Assembly (NCBI GenBank): GCA_021845965.1
Contig: JAJZUZ010000001.1
Span: 198,300 to 262,299, forward strand
DNA length: 64,000 nt
Source of the DNA: Pseudomonadota bacterium
Lineage (GTDB): Bacteria; Pseudomonadota; Gammaproteobacteria; Burkholderiales; Burkholderiaceae_C
Direction: 5' to 3'
The position numbers and the translations under genes are program-made. The notes below the pieces were generated by a model. The model had not been told where the DNA came from. It made no database searches and saw only the letters and a list, made by a program, of their open reading frames with translations. This document shows positions 46,369 through 55,861 of the stretch, piece by piece (position 1 is the first letter of the stretch; each line of letters opens with the position of its first letter).

Positions 46369-48960
46369 TCAGGTCGCCGCGTCCGCTCCGTCGCGCGCGA
46401 TGCGCGCCTGGATATGGGCGATGGCTTCCTCGACCTGGTCAACCAGGATCAGGCACAGATCACCCTCGCCCAGGCGGTCCATGGCGGTGTCGATGGCCAG
46501 GAACTCGCCCCGGATCTCGTGCACGTCGCGGGTGCGCTTGGCCTCGCCCAGACCCTCGCGCAGCAGCGCGATGACCTCGCCATCGGTGCGGCCGCGCTGG
46601 CAGGCATCCTCGAACAGCACGATCTGGTCGAAGGCGTCGCCCAAGATGCGGGTCTGCTCGCGGATGTCCTCGTCGCGCCGGTCGCCGGCACCGCTGATGA
46701 CCACCGAGCGGCGTTTGGCCGGCATCGATTCCACCGCGCGTACCAGCGCCTGCATGGCGTCCGGGTTGTGGCCATAGTCGGCAATCACGGTGGCGCCGCG
46801 GTAGCGGAACAGGTTGAAGCGGCCTTGCGCGTTGTTGCTGTCGTTGTCGAAGCTGGCCAGGCCGCGGCGGATCGTGTCCCAATCCAGGCCCAGGGCCCAG
46901 GCGGCGCCGACGGCCGCCATGACGTTCTCTACCTGGAAGCCGATGGTGCCGCCCAGGGTCAGCGGCACGTCGGCCAGTGGCAGGCGATGTTGCACCGAGT
47001 TCTCGGCGGCCACAAGTTCGCCGTTCTCCACATACACGGCCCGCTTGCCTTGCGCGAGGTGCGTGGCCACGACGGGGTGATGCCGTTCCATGGCAAAGAA
47101 GGTGACCTTGCCGCTGCGGCAATGGCTGGCCATGGCGGCGACGATGGGGTCGGCGGCGTTCAGCACGGCGCTGCCCTGGTCCGCGATGTTCTGCACGATG
47201 ACGCGCTTGAGCACCGCCAGATCTTCTACCGTGGTGATGTAGTTCAGGCCCAGATGGTCACCTGCCCCGACGTTGGTGACGACGGCGACGTCGCAGCGGT
47301 CGAAGGCCAGGCCTTCGCGCAGCATGCCGCCGCGTGCCGTCTCCAGCACGGCGGCGTCCACATCGGGATGCTGCAGCACATTGCGGGCACTCTTGGGGCC
47401 GCTGCAGTCGCCGGTGTCGATGCGCTCGCCGGCGATGTAGACACCGTCGGTGCTGGTCATGCCCACGCGCAGCTGGTTCTGAGTCAGCAGATGGGCGATC
47501 AGGCGTACCGTGGTGGTCTTGCCGTTGGTGCCGGTCACGGCCACCAGCGGGATGCGGCCGTTCTCCTGCTCGCCGAACATGGTGGAGATGATGGCCTCAC
47601 CGACGGGGCGGCCCTTGCCGTACGAAGGCGAGAGGTGCATGCGCAGGCCGGGCGCGGCGTTGACTTCCACGATGCCGCCGCCGGTCTCCTCCAGCGGTTG
47701 CAGGATGTTGTCGCACACCATGTCGACGCCGCAGATGTCCAGCCCCACCATCTTGGCCGCGACGATGGCGCGGTGCGCCACTTCAGGGTGCACATCGTCG
47801 GTCACGTCGGTGGCACTGCCGCCGGTGGAGAGGTTGGCATTGTGGCGCAGCGAGACGCGGCGGCCGTTGGCCGGGACCGATTCCGCATCCAGGCCCTGGC
47901 CGGCCAGGCAGGCCAGGGCAATATCGTCAAAGCGGATCTTGGTCAGCGAGGTGGCGTGGCCGCTGCCGCGGCGCGGATCCTGATTCACCTGCTCAACCAG
48001 CTGGCGTACGGTCTGCACGCCGTCGCCCACCACCGTGGGCGGATCGCGGCGCGCCGCGGCGACCAGCTTGTTGCCGACCACCAGCAGACGATAGTCGTTG
48101 CCCGGCAGATAGCGTTCGACCAGGATCTCGTCATCGTATTCCTGTGCCGCGGCGTAGGCCTTGAGCAGCTGTTCGCGGGTCGTGATGTTGACCGTCACGC
48201 CCTTGCCCTGGTTGCCGCTTTTCGGCTTGATCACCACCGGCAGGCCAATCTCGCCGGCAGCGGCCCAGGCCTCGTCGGCGGAGCGGATCTCGCGCCCCAA
48301 CGGCACCGGTACGCCGGCGCTCGCCAGCAGCTTCTTGGTGAGCTCCTTGTCCTGGGCGATCGACTCGGCGATCGCGCTGGTCACGTCCATTTCGGCCGCC
48401 TGGATGCGGCGCTGCTTGCTGCCCCAGCCGAACTGGATCATGCTGCCCGAGGTCATGCGGCGATAGGGGATGCCGCGCGCCAGCGCCGCATCGACGATGG
48501 AGCCGGTACTGGGCCCCAGGCGTTCGTCCTCGTCCAGTTCACGCAGGCGCTCCAGCGCATTCGCCAGGTCGAAGGGCGTGTCTTCCAGCGCGGCGCGACA
48601 CAGGTCCTGCGCCAGCTCCAGTGCCAGGCGGCCGACGGCCTCTTCGGAATATTCGACCACCACCTGGTACACGCCGGGTTCCACCGTGGGCGTGGTGCGG
48701 CTGAAGGTGACGGGACAGCCCGCCTGGGCCTGCAGGCCCAGCGCCGCCAGCTCCAGCACATGGGCCAGCGGTACGGTCTCATCGTGGCCGGTGGGGTTCA
48801 GCGGCAGGATCTGCGGGAAGCGCGCACGCAGGCGCAGGCCGAAGTTCTGGCGGGCGCTGAGCTCGCATTCCGCCGGCGTGCAATGGACGACGGCCTCGAT
48901 GGCGGTATGGTGGCTCCACAGATTGGGGCCGCGCAGGGCGCGGATGCGTGTGACGTCCAT
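46369..48960 (-). CDS. cphA: Cyanophycin synthetase, full length
   Basis: 863-residue enzyme that builds multi-L-arginyl-poly-L-aspartate from Asp and Arg with ATP, without ribosomes. An N-terminal domain (1-160) is followed by an ATP-grasp domain (about 215-475, with IKPKSGNQGKGV and IVEVNAAPGLRMHL) for Asp addition, then a Mur-ligase-like domain with intact P-loop GTNGKTT at 477-483 and a C-terminal block IADYGHNPDAM for Arg addition. MDVTRIRALRGPNLW is the usual start; a longer frame to 49251 overlaps the upstream paralogue. Five bases after it, thus one operon. No cyanophycinase gene is in the window. Confidence 0.95.
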   Translation of the reverse strand: MDVTRIRALRGPNLWSHHTAIEAVVHCTPAECELSARQNFGLRLRARFPQILPLNPTGHDETVPLAHVLELAALGLQAQAGCPVTFSRTTPTVEPGVYQVVVEYSEEAVGRLALELAQDLCRAALEDTPFDLANALERLRELDEDERLGPSTGSIVDAALARGIPYRRMTSGSMIQFGWGSKQRRIQAAEMDVTSAIAESIAQDKELTKKLLASAGVPVPLGREIRSADEAWAAAGEIGLPVVIKPKSGNQGKGVTVNITTREQLLKAYAAAQEYDDEILVERYLPGNDYRLLVVGNKLVAAARRDPPTVVGDGVQTVRQLVEQVNQDPRRGSGHATSLTKIRFDDIALACLAGQGLDAESVPANGRRVSLRHNANLSTGGSATDVTDDVHPEVAHRAIVAAKMVGLDICGVDMVCDNILQPLEETGGGIVEVNAAPGLRMHLSPSYGKGRPVGEAIISTMFGEQENGRIPLVAVTGTNGKTTTVRLIAHLLTQNQLRVGMTSTDGVYIAGERIDTGDCSGPKSARNVLQHPDVDAAVLETARGGMLREGLAFDRCDVAVVTNVGAGDHLGLNYITTVEDLAVLKRVIVQNIADQGSAVLNAADPIVAAMASHCRSGKVTFFAMERHHPVVATHLAQGKRAVYVENGELVAAENSVQHRLPLADVPLTLGGTIGFQVENVMAAVGAAWALGLDWDTIRRGLASFDNDSNNAQGRFNLFRYRGATVIADYGHNPDAMQALVRAVESMPAKRRSVVISGAGDRRDEDIREQTRILGDAFDQIVLFEDACQRGRTDGEVIALLREGLGEAKRTRDVHEIRGEFLAIDTAMDRLGEGDLCLILVDQVEEAIAHIQARIARDGADAAT

Positions 48961-48965
48961 GAGGC

Positions 48966-51128
48966 TTAGTGGTCTTTCAGGTCGGCCTTGAAGGTGCGCA
49001 GGCCAGCGCCTATGAGTTCGGGTTTGACATCCAGCGCCCAGGCGGCGGCCACGGCCGCCATCACCATGTCGGGCTTGGCCGCCTTGGTCGGGCTGAGCGT
49101 GTCCAGCGCGATCTCGCTGATCTCCTCCATGCCCCTGGCCAGCACGATGTGCCGCTCGCGCAGGAAGACGGTGCGTTCCTCGTTGGTGCGGTGCTCGGCG
49201 ATGGCCGGCAACTGGGCGTCGGAGCCGTAGAAGATGACCTTGCCATCGCACAGCGCGGCCAGCTCCACCACGCGCGGGTCGGCGGCATTGAGCACGGCGG
49301 TGCCGCTGGGCAGCACGACGTCGATCTGGGTGCGCACGACGTTGAAGAGCCGGTCGGCATCGTCGATGTAGAAGTCGGCCAGGTCCTCCAGCCCGTCCAG
49401 GTCGGTGACCACCCCCACCGTGCAGCGGTCGTACGCCAGCCCTTCGGACAGGAGGGCGCGATGCGTGTGTTCGAACACCGCGGCCTCCAGCGAACGGTTG
49501 ATCAGCAGGCGCTGGCCGGTGTCCCAGTCGGTGGCATCGCGCGCCTCGACCTGGCGTGGCCCGAGGAAAAAGCCATCGCGGCAGGCCAGGCCGACCTGGG
49601 TGCCGTTGATGTGCAGCAGCCAGTTCACCAGCCGCGCGATGCGGGTCGTGTTGCGCGTGCCGGTGATGCCGACGATCGGGATGCGGCCCTGGTCCTCGCC
49701 GGGAAAGAGGTGTTCGACGATGGCCTGCCCCACATTGCGCGGCTGGCCTTCGGCGGGCTTGAGGTGCATCAGCAGGCCGGGGCCCGCGTTCACCTCGATG
49801 ATGGCGCCGCCCTGCTCGGGCAGGGGGCTGGAAATGTCGGGCGTGACCAGGTCGATGCCCGCAATGTCCAGGCCGACGACGCGCGCGGCCAGCGCGGCGG
49901 CGGCCGCCACCCTGGGGTGCACCTGGTCGGTCACGTCATAGGCCAGGTCGCCATGGCGGCGGATCAGCACCATCTGGCCGGCCGGCGGGACCGAGTCGCC
50001 CGTGTAGCCCTGGCGCTCCAGCTCCAGCTGCGCGATCGGCTCCTTGGACAGGATCAGCGGCTCCAGCGGGAACTCTTCCTCCTCGCCGCAGCGCGGGTCG
50101 CTGTTGATCTGGCTGTCGATGAGCTGCAGGATGGTGGAGCGGCCGTCGCCGGTCACCGTCTGCTTCTTGCCGCGCGTGGCGGCCACCACCCGCTTGCCCA
50201 CCACGAGCAGCCGGTGGGCCTCGCCCTCGATGAACTTCTCGACCAGCACGCCGCTGCCTTCGGCGTCGGCCGCGTGCCAGGCCTTTTCGATTTCCTCGCG
50301 CGTGCGCAGGTCGGTGAAGACGCCGCGGCCGTGGTTGGCGTCGGTGGGCTTGACGGTCACCGGTACACCGATGTCCTGGGCGACCTCCCAGGCCTGTTCC
50401 GGGCTGTCGACTTCCTGCCCTTCGGGCACCGGTACGCCGCAGGACTGCAGCAGTTCCTTGGTCAGCTGCTTGTCGCTGGCGATGCTTTCGGCGATGGCGC
50501 TGGTCTGGTCGGTTTCGGCGGTCCAGATGCGATGCTGGCGTGCGCCATAGCCCAGCTGCACCAGATTGCCCTCGTTGAGGCGGATGTGCGGGATGCGGCG
50601 GTCGGTGGCGGCTTCGACGATGTGCGCTGTGCTCGGGCCCAGGCAGAGGCGATCGCACAGCTCGCGCAGGCGGCCGATCGTGGCCCTGACGTCGTAGGGC
50701 CGGTCCTCGATGGCGGCCAGCAGCAGTTCGCGGCCCGCGTCCAGCGCGGCACGTCCCACTTCCTCCTGGCGCGTGCGGAATGCCATCTTGTAGAGACCAT
50801 GCACCGAGGTCATGCGCGTCTTGCCAAAGCCCGTCTGCATGCCGGCCTGGCTCTGCAGCTCCAGGCAGACGTGCTCCAGGATGTGGCCGGCCCAGGTGCC
50901 CTCGCGCAGCCGCTCCAGAAAGCCGCCGGGCTCACCGACGCCACAGCGGTGATGGGACAGGCCGGGCAGCAACTGCAGCAAACGCTCGTAAAATCCGGCG
51001 ATCGTGTTGGACGGGCGCTCTTCCAGTTCACCCAGATCGATCCAGGCCTCGATCACCGGCCGGTAGGTCCAGATGTTGGGCCCGCGCAGGTGGTTGACCC
51101 GCAGGAATTGAAGGTTGTTCTTGGTCAT
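48966..51128 (-). CDS. Shorter cyanophycin synthetase paralogue with degenerate Mur P-loop
   Basis: 720-residue CphA-family protein upstream of cphA in the same operon. The N-terminal and ATP-grasp domains are intact (LRGPNIWTYRPVIEAW, VKPTDANHGRGVF, IIEVNAGPGLLMHL). In the Mur-ligase domain the P-loop GTNGKTT becomes GTRNTTR at 490-496, losing the Lys, and the protein stops before the C-terminal Mur domain, ~140 residues short of CphA. This resembles CphA2-type enzymes that polymerise ready-made beta-aspartyl-arginine using only the first active site; that activity is inferred. Start MTKNNLQFL chosen over a poor upstream frame. Confidence 0.88.
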   Translation of the reverse strand: MTKNNLQFLRVNHLRGPNIWTYRPVIEAWIDLGELEERPSNTIAGFYERLLQLLPGLSHHRCGVGEPGGFLERLREGTWAGHILEHVCLELQSQAGMQTGFGKTRMTSVHGLYKMAFRTRQEEVGRAALDAGRELLLAAIEDRPYDVRATIGRLRELCDRLCLGPSTAHIVEAATDRRIPHIRLNEGNLVQLGYGARQHRIWTAETDQTSAIAESIASDKQLTKELLQSCGVPVPEGQEVDSPEQAWEVAQDIGVPVTVKPTDANHGRGVFTDLRTREEIEKAWHAADAEGSGVLVEKFIEGEAHRLLVVGKRVVAATRGKKQTVTGDGRSTILQLIDSQINSDPRCGEEEEFPLEPLILSKEPIAQLELERQGYTGDSVPPAGQMVLIRRHGDLAYDVTDQVHPRVAAAAALAARVVGLDIAGIDLVTPDISSPLPEQGGAIIEVNAGPGLLMHLKPAEGQPRNVGQAIVEHLFPGEDQGRIPIVGITGTRNTTRIARLVNWLLHINGTQVGLACRDGFFLGPRQVEARDATDWDTGQRLLINRSLEAAVFEHTHRALLSEGLAYDRCTVGVVTDLDGLEDLADFYIDDADRLFNVVRTQIDVVLPSGTAVLNAADPRVVELAALCDGKVIFYGSDAQLPAIAEHRTNEERTVFLRERHIVLARGMEEISEIALDTLSPTKAAKPDMVMAAVAAAWALDVKPELIGAGLRTFKADLKDH

Positions 51129-51278
51129 GAAGCTAGGCGGGGCGCGCAATCCGGCCCTGCGTTTGGCGTACTCACTGGCGGGGCCAGATCAGACTGAGGC
51201 TGCGGTGTGTCTCCAGGATGGCAGGCATAAAACGGGGACAATCGATACCAGCAAATCCGTACCCAGGTTCCGGACTCC
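51129..51278. promoter_or_regulatory. Divergent control region of the cyanophycin locus
   Basis: 150 bases separating the synthetase operon (-) from the ABC transporter/DUF1854 genes (+). An AT-rich patch around 51228-51250 contains ATAAAA and GACAATCGAT on the plus strand; read on the minus strand it gives TTGTCC. No strong Shine-Dalgarno sequence precedes the ABC gene. A shared regulator is plausible but no operator was recognised. Confidence 0.4.
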
Positions 51279-53582
51279 ATGACCATCGCAACCCCGTCAG
51301 CAGCCCTATTATCTTTCAGCGACGTCCCGGCCGAGTGGCTGGCTGAAATACGCAAAGAGCTGCGTGCCCATGAAAACGTTCAGGCGGTGCTGGAGGTTGA
51401 CCTCGACACCCATCTGCACTTCGGCCGCGGCGTTCTGGTCGCCACCGACCAGCGCCTGCTGGCCCGCGAGCCGGGGCGCAGCGACTGGCAAAGCTGGGAC
51501 TACCGGCCCGGGTTGACGCTGGCCCAGCACGACCACGCCGGCGTCGGCCAGCTGGAGCTGCTCGACGGCCAGGGCCGGCTGGCGCACTGGCGCTATACGC
51601 TGGGCCAGAACCTGCAGGCCACCCGCCTGGCCGACCGCGTGGGCCGGCAGTTGCGCAGCCTGAGCACCGGCCGGCCTGTGGCGCCGCCGGCCGCCCACGA
51701 GTGCCCGACCTGCAAGGCCCCGCTGGAGCCCGGGCAGGACGAGTGCCCGATCTGCGCCAAGGTCATCCACACGCCGCCGTCGACCTGGACGCTGCTGCGC
51801 CTGTGGCGCTTTGCCCGCCCCTACAAGGGCCAGCTGCTGCTCGGTTTCGTGCTTACCCTGCTGGGGACCGCGGCCAGCCTGGTGCCACCCTATCTGACGA
51901 TGCCGCTGATGGACGACGTGCTGGTGCCGCTGGAGGCGGGCAAGGACATCGATCTCCGGCTGGTCTGGTTCTACCTGGGCGGGCTGTTGCTGTCGGCGCT
52001 GGCGGCCTGGGGCCTGAGCTGGGCCAAGACCTACATCCTGGCCCTCGTATCCGAGCGTATCGGCGCCGATCTGCGCACCACCACCTACGATCACCTCTTG
52101 CGCCTGTCGCTGGAGTATTTCGGTGGCAAGCGCACCGGCGACCTGATGGCGCGCATCGGCAGCGAGACCGACCGCATCTGCGTCTTCCTCTCGCTGCACC
52201 TGCTGGATTTCCTCACCGACCTCATCATGCTGCTCATGACGGCGGCCATCCTGTTCTCGATCAACCCCTGGCTGGCCGTGGCCACGCTGGTGCCGCTGCC
52301 CTTCATCATGTGGATGATCTCGGCCGTGCGGCACAAGCTCAAGACCGGCTTCGAGAAGATCGACCGGGTCTGGTCCGAGGTCACCAGCGTGCTGGCCGAC
52401 ACCATCCCCGGCATCCGCGTGGTCAAGGCCTTTGCCCAGGAAAAACGCGAATCGGCGCGTTTCTACGAGGCCAACCGCCAGAACCTGGCGGTCAACGACC
52501 GCATCAACCGCATCTGGTCCTTGTTTTCCCCCAGCGTGTCCTTCCTGACCGAGGTCGGCCTGCTGGTGGTCTGGGGCTTCGGGGTCTGGCTGGTGGCGCA
52601 CGGGCAGACCACGGTGGGTGTGCTCACCGCCTTCATCGCCTACATCAGCCGCTTCTACGGGCGCCTGGACTCCATGAGTCGCATCGTCTCCTGGACCGAG
52701 CATTCCGCCTCGGCCACCAAACGCATCTTCGACATCCTGGACCACGTCTCCAGCGTGCCGGAACCGGCGCAGCCGGTCCATCTGGGCCAGGTACAGGGGC
52801 GCATCGAAGTGCGCAATGTCGGCTTTCGCTATGGCAATCGCGAAGTCAACCGCGGCATCAACCTCACCATTGAGCCCGGCCAGATGGTGGGCCTGGTGGG
52901 GCACAGCGGCTCGGGCAAGAGCACGCTGGTCAACCTGATCTGCCGCTTCTATGACGTGACCGAGGGTTCGATCCGCATCGACGGGGTGGACATCCGCACC
53001 CTGCCGGTGGCCGAGTACCGGCGCAACATCGGCCTGGTGCTGCAGGAGCCCTTCCTGTTCTTCGGCACCATCGCCGAGAACATCGCCTATGGCAAGCCCG
53101 ACGCGACACGCGAGCAGATCATGGCCGCGGCGCGCGCCGCCCATGCCCATGAATTCATCCTGCGCCTGCCGCAGGGCTATGACTCCATCGTGGGCGAGCG
53201 CGGGCAGGGCCTGTCCGGCGGCGAGCGCCAGCGCATTTCCATTGCCCGCGCCCTGCTGATCGACCCGCGCATCCTGATCCTGGACGAAGCCACGGCCTCG
53301 GTGGATTCCGAGACCGAGAAGGAAATCCAGAAGGCACTGGACAACCTGGTGCAGGGCCGCACCACCATTGCCATCGCGCACCGTCTCTCCACCCTGCAGC
53401 GTGCCGACCGGCTGGTGGTGCTGGACCGCGGCCAGGTGGTGGAGGAGGGCAGCCATGAAGAGCTGATGGCACGCGAGGGTGCCTACTACAACCTGTACCA
53501 GGCCCAGGCGCGCAACGTGGACACCGATCTGGACGATGCGGACAGCCGGCCCGATGCCGAGCACAAGGACGACGCCAAATGA
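51279..53582 (+). CDS. Cyanophycin-associated ABC transporter, permease-ATPase fusion with N-terminal extension
   Basis: 767-residue exporter-type ABC half-transporter. Residues 1-135 form a soluble extension (PH-like in pattern: QAVLEVDLDTHLHFGRGVLVATDQRLLAREPG). A zinc ribbon follows, C142/C145 and C156/C159. Then come six membrane spans (about 180-460) and an ATPase with Walker A GHSGSGKST 541-549, LSGGE 645-649 and Walker B ILILDEA 665-671. The core resembles MsbA-type lipid flippases; the extension is unusual. Divergent from two cphA-family genes and overlapping a DUF1854 gene, as I recall for proteins NCBI names 'cyanophycin metabolism-associated'. Substrate unknown; a homodimer is likely. 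Confidence 0.88.
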   Translation: MTIATPSAALLSFSDVPAEWLAEIRKELRAHENVQAVLEVDLDTHLHFGRGVLVATDQRLLAREPGRSDWQSWDYRPGLTLAQHDHAGVGQLELLDGQGRLAHWRYTLGQNLQATRLADRVGRQLRSLSTGRPVAPPAAHECPTCKAPLEPGQDECPICAKVIHTPPSTWTLLRLWRFARPYKGQLLLGFVLTLLGTAASLVPPYLTMPLMDDVLVPLEAGKDIDLRLVWFYLGGLLLSALAAWGLSWAKTYILALVSERIGADLRTTTYDHLLRLSLEYFGGKRTGDLMARIGSETDRICVFLSLHLLDFLTDLIMLLMTAAILFSINPWLAVATLVPLPFIMWMISAVRHKLKTGFEKIDRVWSEVTSVLADTIPGIRVVKAFAQEKRESARFYEANRQNLAVNDRINRIWSLFSPSVSFLTEVGLLVVWGFGVWLVAHGQTTVGVLTAFIAYISRFYGRLDSMSRIVSWTEHSASATKRIFDILDHVSSVPEPAQPVHLGQVQGRIEVRNVGFRYGNREVNRGINLTIEPGQMVGLVGHSGSGKSTLVNLICRFYDVTEGSIRIDGVDIRTLPVAEYRRNIGLVLQEPFLFFGTIAENIAYGKPDATREQIMAAARAAHAHEFILRLPQGYDSIVGERGQGLSGGERQRISIARALLIDPRILILDEATASVDSETEKEIQKALDNLVQGRTTIAIAHRLSTLQRADRLVVLDRGQVVEEGSHEELMAREGAYYNLYQAQARNVDTDLDDADSRPDAEHKDDAK

Positions 53583-54073
53583 ACCCGCGCCCCATCCTCA
53601 ACCTGACGCAGACGCCCTGCACCCTGGCGCGCAACGCCTGGGGCAAGCTGGTGCTCACCCTGCCGGATGGCACCGCGCGGGAGGGTGTGGCGCCGGTGCG
53701 CGCCTTTCCCATCCAGGCGCCCGAGCGCGACATCTCCCTGCTCGATGCCGACGGGCACGAGGTCGCCTGGGTGGACGAACTCGCGCGCGTGCCGGAGCCG
53801 GCGCAGGGCCTCATCCGCGCGGCGCTGGGCGAGCGCGAGTTCATGCCCGAGATCCGTGCCATCCTGAGCGTGAGCACTTTTTCCACGCCGTCCACCTGGC
53901 GCGTGCTCACCGATCGCGGCGAGACCAGCTTTGTCCTCAAGGGCGACGAGGACATCCGCCGCCTGGCGGGCCATACCCTGCTGGTGACGGATTCCCATGG
54001 CATCCAGTTCCTGATCCGCGACATGACGGCGCTGGACCGTGACAGCCGCCGCCTGCTGGATCGTTTCAAGTAG
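53579..54073 (+). CDS. DUF1854 family protein, cyanophycin-associated
   Basis: 164-residue soluble protein without signal peptide or membrane span. Family blocks visible: [58 protein letters not shown] and the C-terminal [14 protein letters not shown]. Its ATG overlaps the ABC transporter stop by four bases, so the two are made together and probably interact. No enzymatic motif is evident. Function unknown; its recurrent link to cyanophycin genes is from memory of database naming. Confidence 0.83.
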   Translation: MNPRPILNLTQTPCTLARNAWGKLVLTLPDGTAREGVAPVRAFPIQAPERDISLLDADGHEVAWVDELARVPEPAQGLIRAALGEREFMPEIRAILSVSTFSTPSTWRVLTDRGETSFVLKGDEDIRRLAGHTLLVTDSHGIQFLIRDMTALDRDSRRLLDRFK

Positions 54074-54132
54074 GCACGCCACGAACCCTTGAACAACAAC
54101 CGGCTCGTACCCATACTTCCAGCAGGAAAGCC

Positions 54133-55266
54133 ATGATGAATACCGCCAGCCAAGTGATCGACGTCGAATACGAGCAGCCCGAGGCCGCGCGCGGCGACGG
54201 TGCGGTTTGTTCCACCCACCACGCCTGGGCGCGTGTGCCCGCCGAGCCGGCGCCGGCCGAACGCGCCGCCCTGCAGGAGCGCATTCGCCGCCTGCTGAAG
54301 GAAAAGAACGCGGTGATGGTCTCGCACTACTACGTGCACCCGGACCTGCAGGATCTGGCGGAGGAGACCGGCGGCATCGTCAGCGATTCGCTGGAGATGG
54401 CGCGTTTCGGCCGCGACCATGCGGCGCAGACGCTGGTGGTCTCCGGCGTGCGCTTCATGGGCGAGACGGCCAAGATCCTGTCGCCCGAAAAACGCATCCT
54501 CATGCCCGACCTGGACGCGAACTGCTCGCTGGACCTGGGCTGCCCGATCGAGGAGTTCAGCGCGTTCTGCGACGCCCATCCGGACCGCACCGTGGTGGTT
54601 TATGCCAACACCAGCGCGGCGGTGAAGGCGCGCTCGGACTGGCTGGTCACGTCCAGCTGCGCGCTGGACATCGTGCGCGCCCTCAAGGAGAGGGGACAGA
54701 AGATCCTGTGGGCGCCGGACCGGCACCTTGGGGCCTACATCGAGCGCGAGACCGGGGCTGACATGGTCATGTGGCATGGCTCGTGCATCGTGCACGACGA
54801 ATTCAAGGCCTTCGAGCTGGAGCTCTTGAAGAAGGAGCACCCGAAGGCCAAGGTGCTGGTGCACCCGGAGTCACCGGCAGCGGTGATCGCGCTGGCCGAC
54901 GCGGTGGGTTCGACGTCGGGCATCCTCAAGGCGGCGCAGGAGATGGATGCGCCCGAATTCATTGTCGCCACCGACAAGGGCATGATGCACAAGTTGCGCA
55001 CGCTCAACCCGGGCAAGACCTTCCTGGAGGCGCCCACGGCGGGCCAGAGTGCCACCTGCAAGAGCTGCGCGCATTGCCCCTGGATGGCGATGAACAGCCT
55101 GGCCGGCGTGGCGCAGGTGCTGGAGACGGGTGTCAACGAGATCCACGTCGATGCGGCGCTGATCCCGCGCGCCCGGGTGCCGATCGACCGCATGCTGGCG
55201 TTCACCGCGGCGCTCAAGGCCGGCAGGCCGACCGGCGGGCTGGTGCCCGATATCGGCGCCGCTTGA
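54133..55266 (+). CDS. nadA: Quinolinate synthase A
   Basis: 377-residue 4Fe-4S enzyme that condenses iminoaspartate with dihydroxyacetone phosphate to quinolinate in NAD synthesis. The three cluster Cys are in the segments [22 protein letters not shown] and [13 protein letters not shown]-terminal [16 protein letters not shown] is typical of the long form. AGGAAAG lies before tandem ATGs (54133 or 54136). Begins 59 bases after DUF1854; nadB and nadC are not nearby. It draws on aspartate, as does cyanophycin synthesis, but the adjacency may be chance. Confidence 0.95.
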   Translation: MMNTASQVIDVEYEQPEAARGDGAVCSTHHAWARVPAEPAPAERAALQERIRRLLKEKNAVMVSHYYVHPDLQDLAEETGGIVSDSLEMARFGRDHAAQTLVVSGVRFMGETAKILSPEKRILMPDLDANCSLDLGCPIEEFSAFCDAHPDRTVVVYANTSAAVKARSDWLVTSSCALDIVRALKERGQKILWAPDRHLGAYIERETGADMVMWHGSCIVHDEFKAFELELLKKEHPKAKVLVHPESPAAVIALADAVGSTSGILKAAQEMDAPEFIVATDKGMMHKLRTLNPGKTFLEAPTAGQSATCKSCAHCPWMAMNSLAGVAQVLETGVNEIHVDAALIPRARVPIDRMLAFTAALKAGRPTGGLVPDIGAA

Positions 55267-55318
55267 TGGGGCGGCGGGGCGGGCCGTGGGCATAATGGCC
55301 CCGAAGGAGCAGCCCACC

Positions 55319-55810
55319 ATGTCCCGCAACGTGCTTGCCGTCTACCCCGGCACCTTCGACCCCATGACGCTCGGCCACTCGGATGTGGTGCGCCGCGCGG
55401 CGCAGCTGTTTGACCGTGTCATCGTCGGCGTGGCCGTGGCGCACCACAAGAAGACCATGTTCACACTCGACGAGCGCATCGAGATGGTCCGCGAGGTCAT
55501 GCAGGACCAGCCGAATGTGACGGTGGAGAGCTTTTCCGGCCTGCTGCGTGACTTTGCCGTCGGACGGGGGGCCAAGGTCGTGATCCGCGGCCTGCGTGCC
55601 GTGACCGACTTCGACTACGAATTCCAGCTCGCCGGCATGAACCGCAGTCTGATGCCCGACGTCGAGACCGTGTTCCTCACGCCCGGCACCAGCTACCAGT
55701 TCATCTCCAGCACGCTGGTGCGCGAGATCGCCACCCTGGGCGGCGAGGCAGAGAAATTCGTCGACCCGGCGGTCGCGCGGCGGCTGGCCGCGAAGGTCGG
55801 ACAGCGCTAG
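55319..55810 (+). CDS. coaD: Phosphopantetheine adenylyltransferase
   Basis: 163-residue enzyme of coenzyme A synthesis that transfers AMP from ATP to 4'-phosphopantetheine. The nucleotidyl-transferase HxGH-type motif is in [16 protein letters not shown], and the second signature is [19 protein letters not shown] nine bases before the ATG fixes the start. A CATAAT lies at 55291-55296. It heads a run with a hypothetical protein, a phosphatase and a ferredoxin. Confidence 0.96.
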   Translation: MSRNVLAVYPGTFDPMTLGHSDVVRRAAQLFDRVIVGVAVAHHKKTMFTLDERIEMVREVMQDQPNVTVESFSGLLRDFAVGRGAKVVIRGLRAVTDFDYEFQLAGMNRSLMPDVETVFLTPGTSYQFISSTLVREIATLGGEAEKFVDPAVARRLAAKVGQR

Positions 55811-55861
55811 CCACCCGAACGGCGTGCTGCAACAGGCCGCTGGCGGCCGGAAAGGAAGCGC

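Noticed and set aside
46414..51197. 851- and 742-residue + strand frames opposite the cyanophycin synthetases
   Set aside because: Both mirror the synthetase coding frames; their products are His/Val/Gly-rich low-complexity translations typical of antisense frames in high-GC DNA.
51309..53564. 751-residue minus-strand frame opposite the ABC transporter
   Set aside because: Antisense shadow with Gln/His-rich low-complexity product; the plus strand has unmistakable ABC motifs.
46369..54073. A cyanophycinase (cphB) or isoaspartyl dipeptidase gene in the cyanophycin locus
   Set aside because: No S51 peptidase or iadA/iaaA-like sequence was found on either strand of the window; degradation genes must be elsewhere if present.
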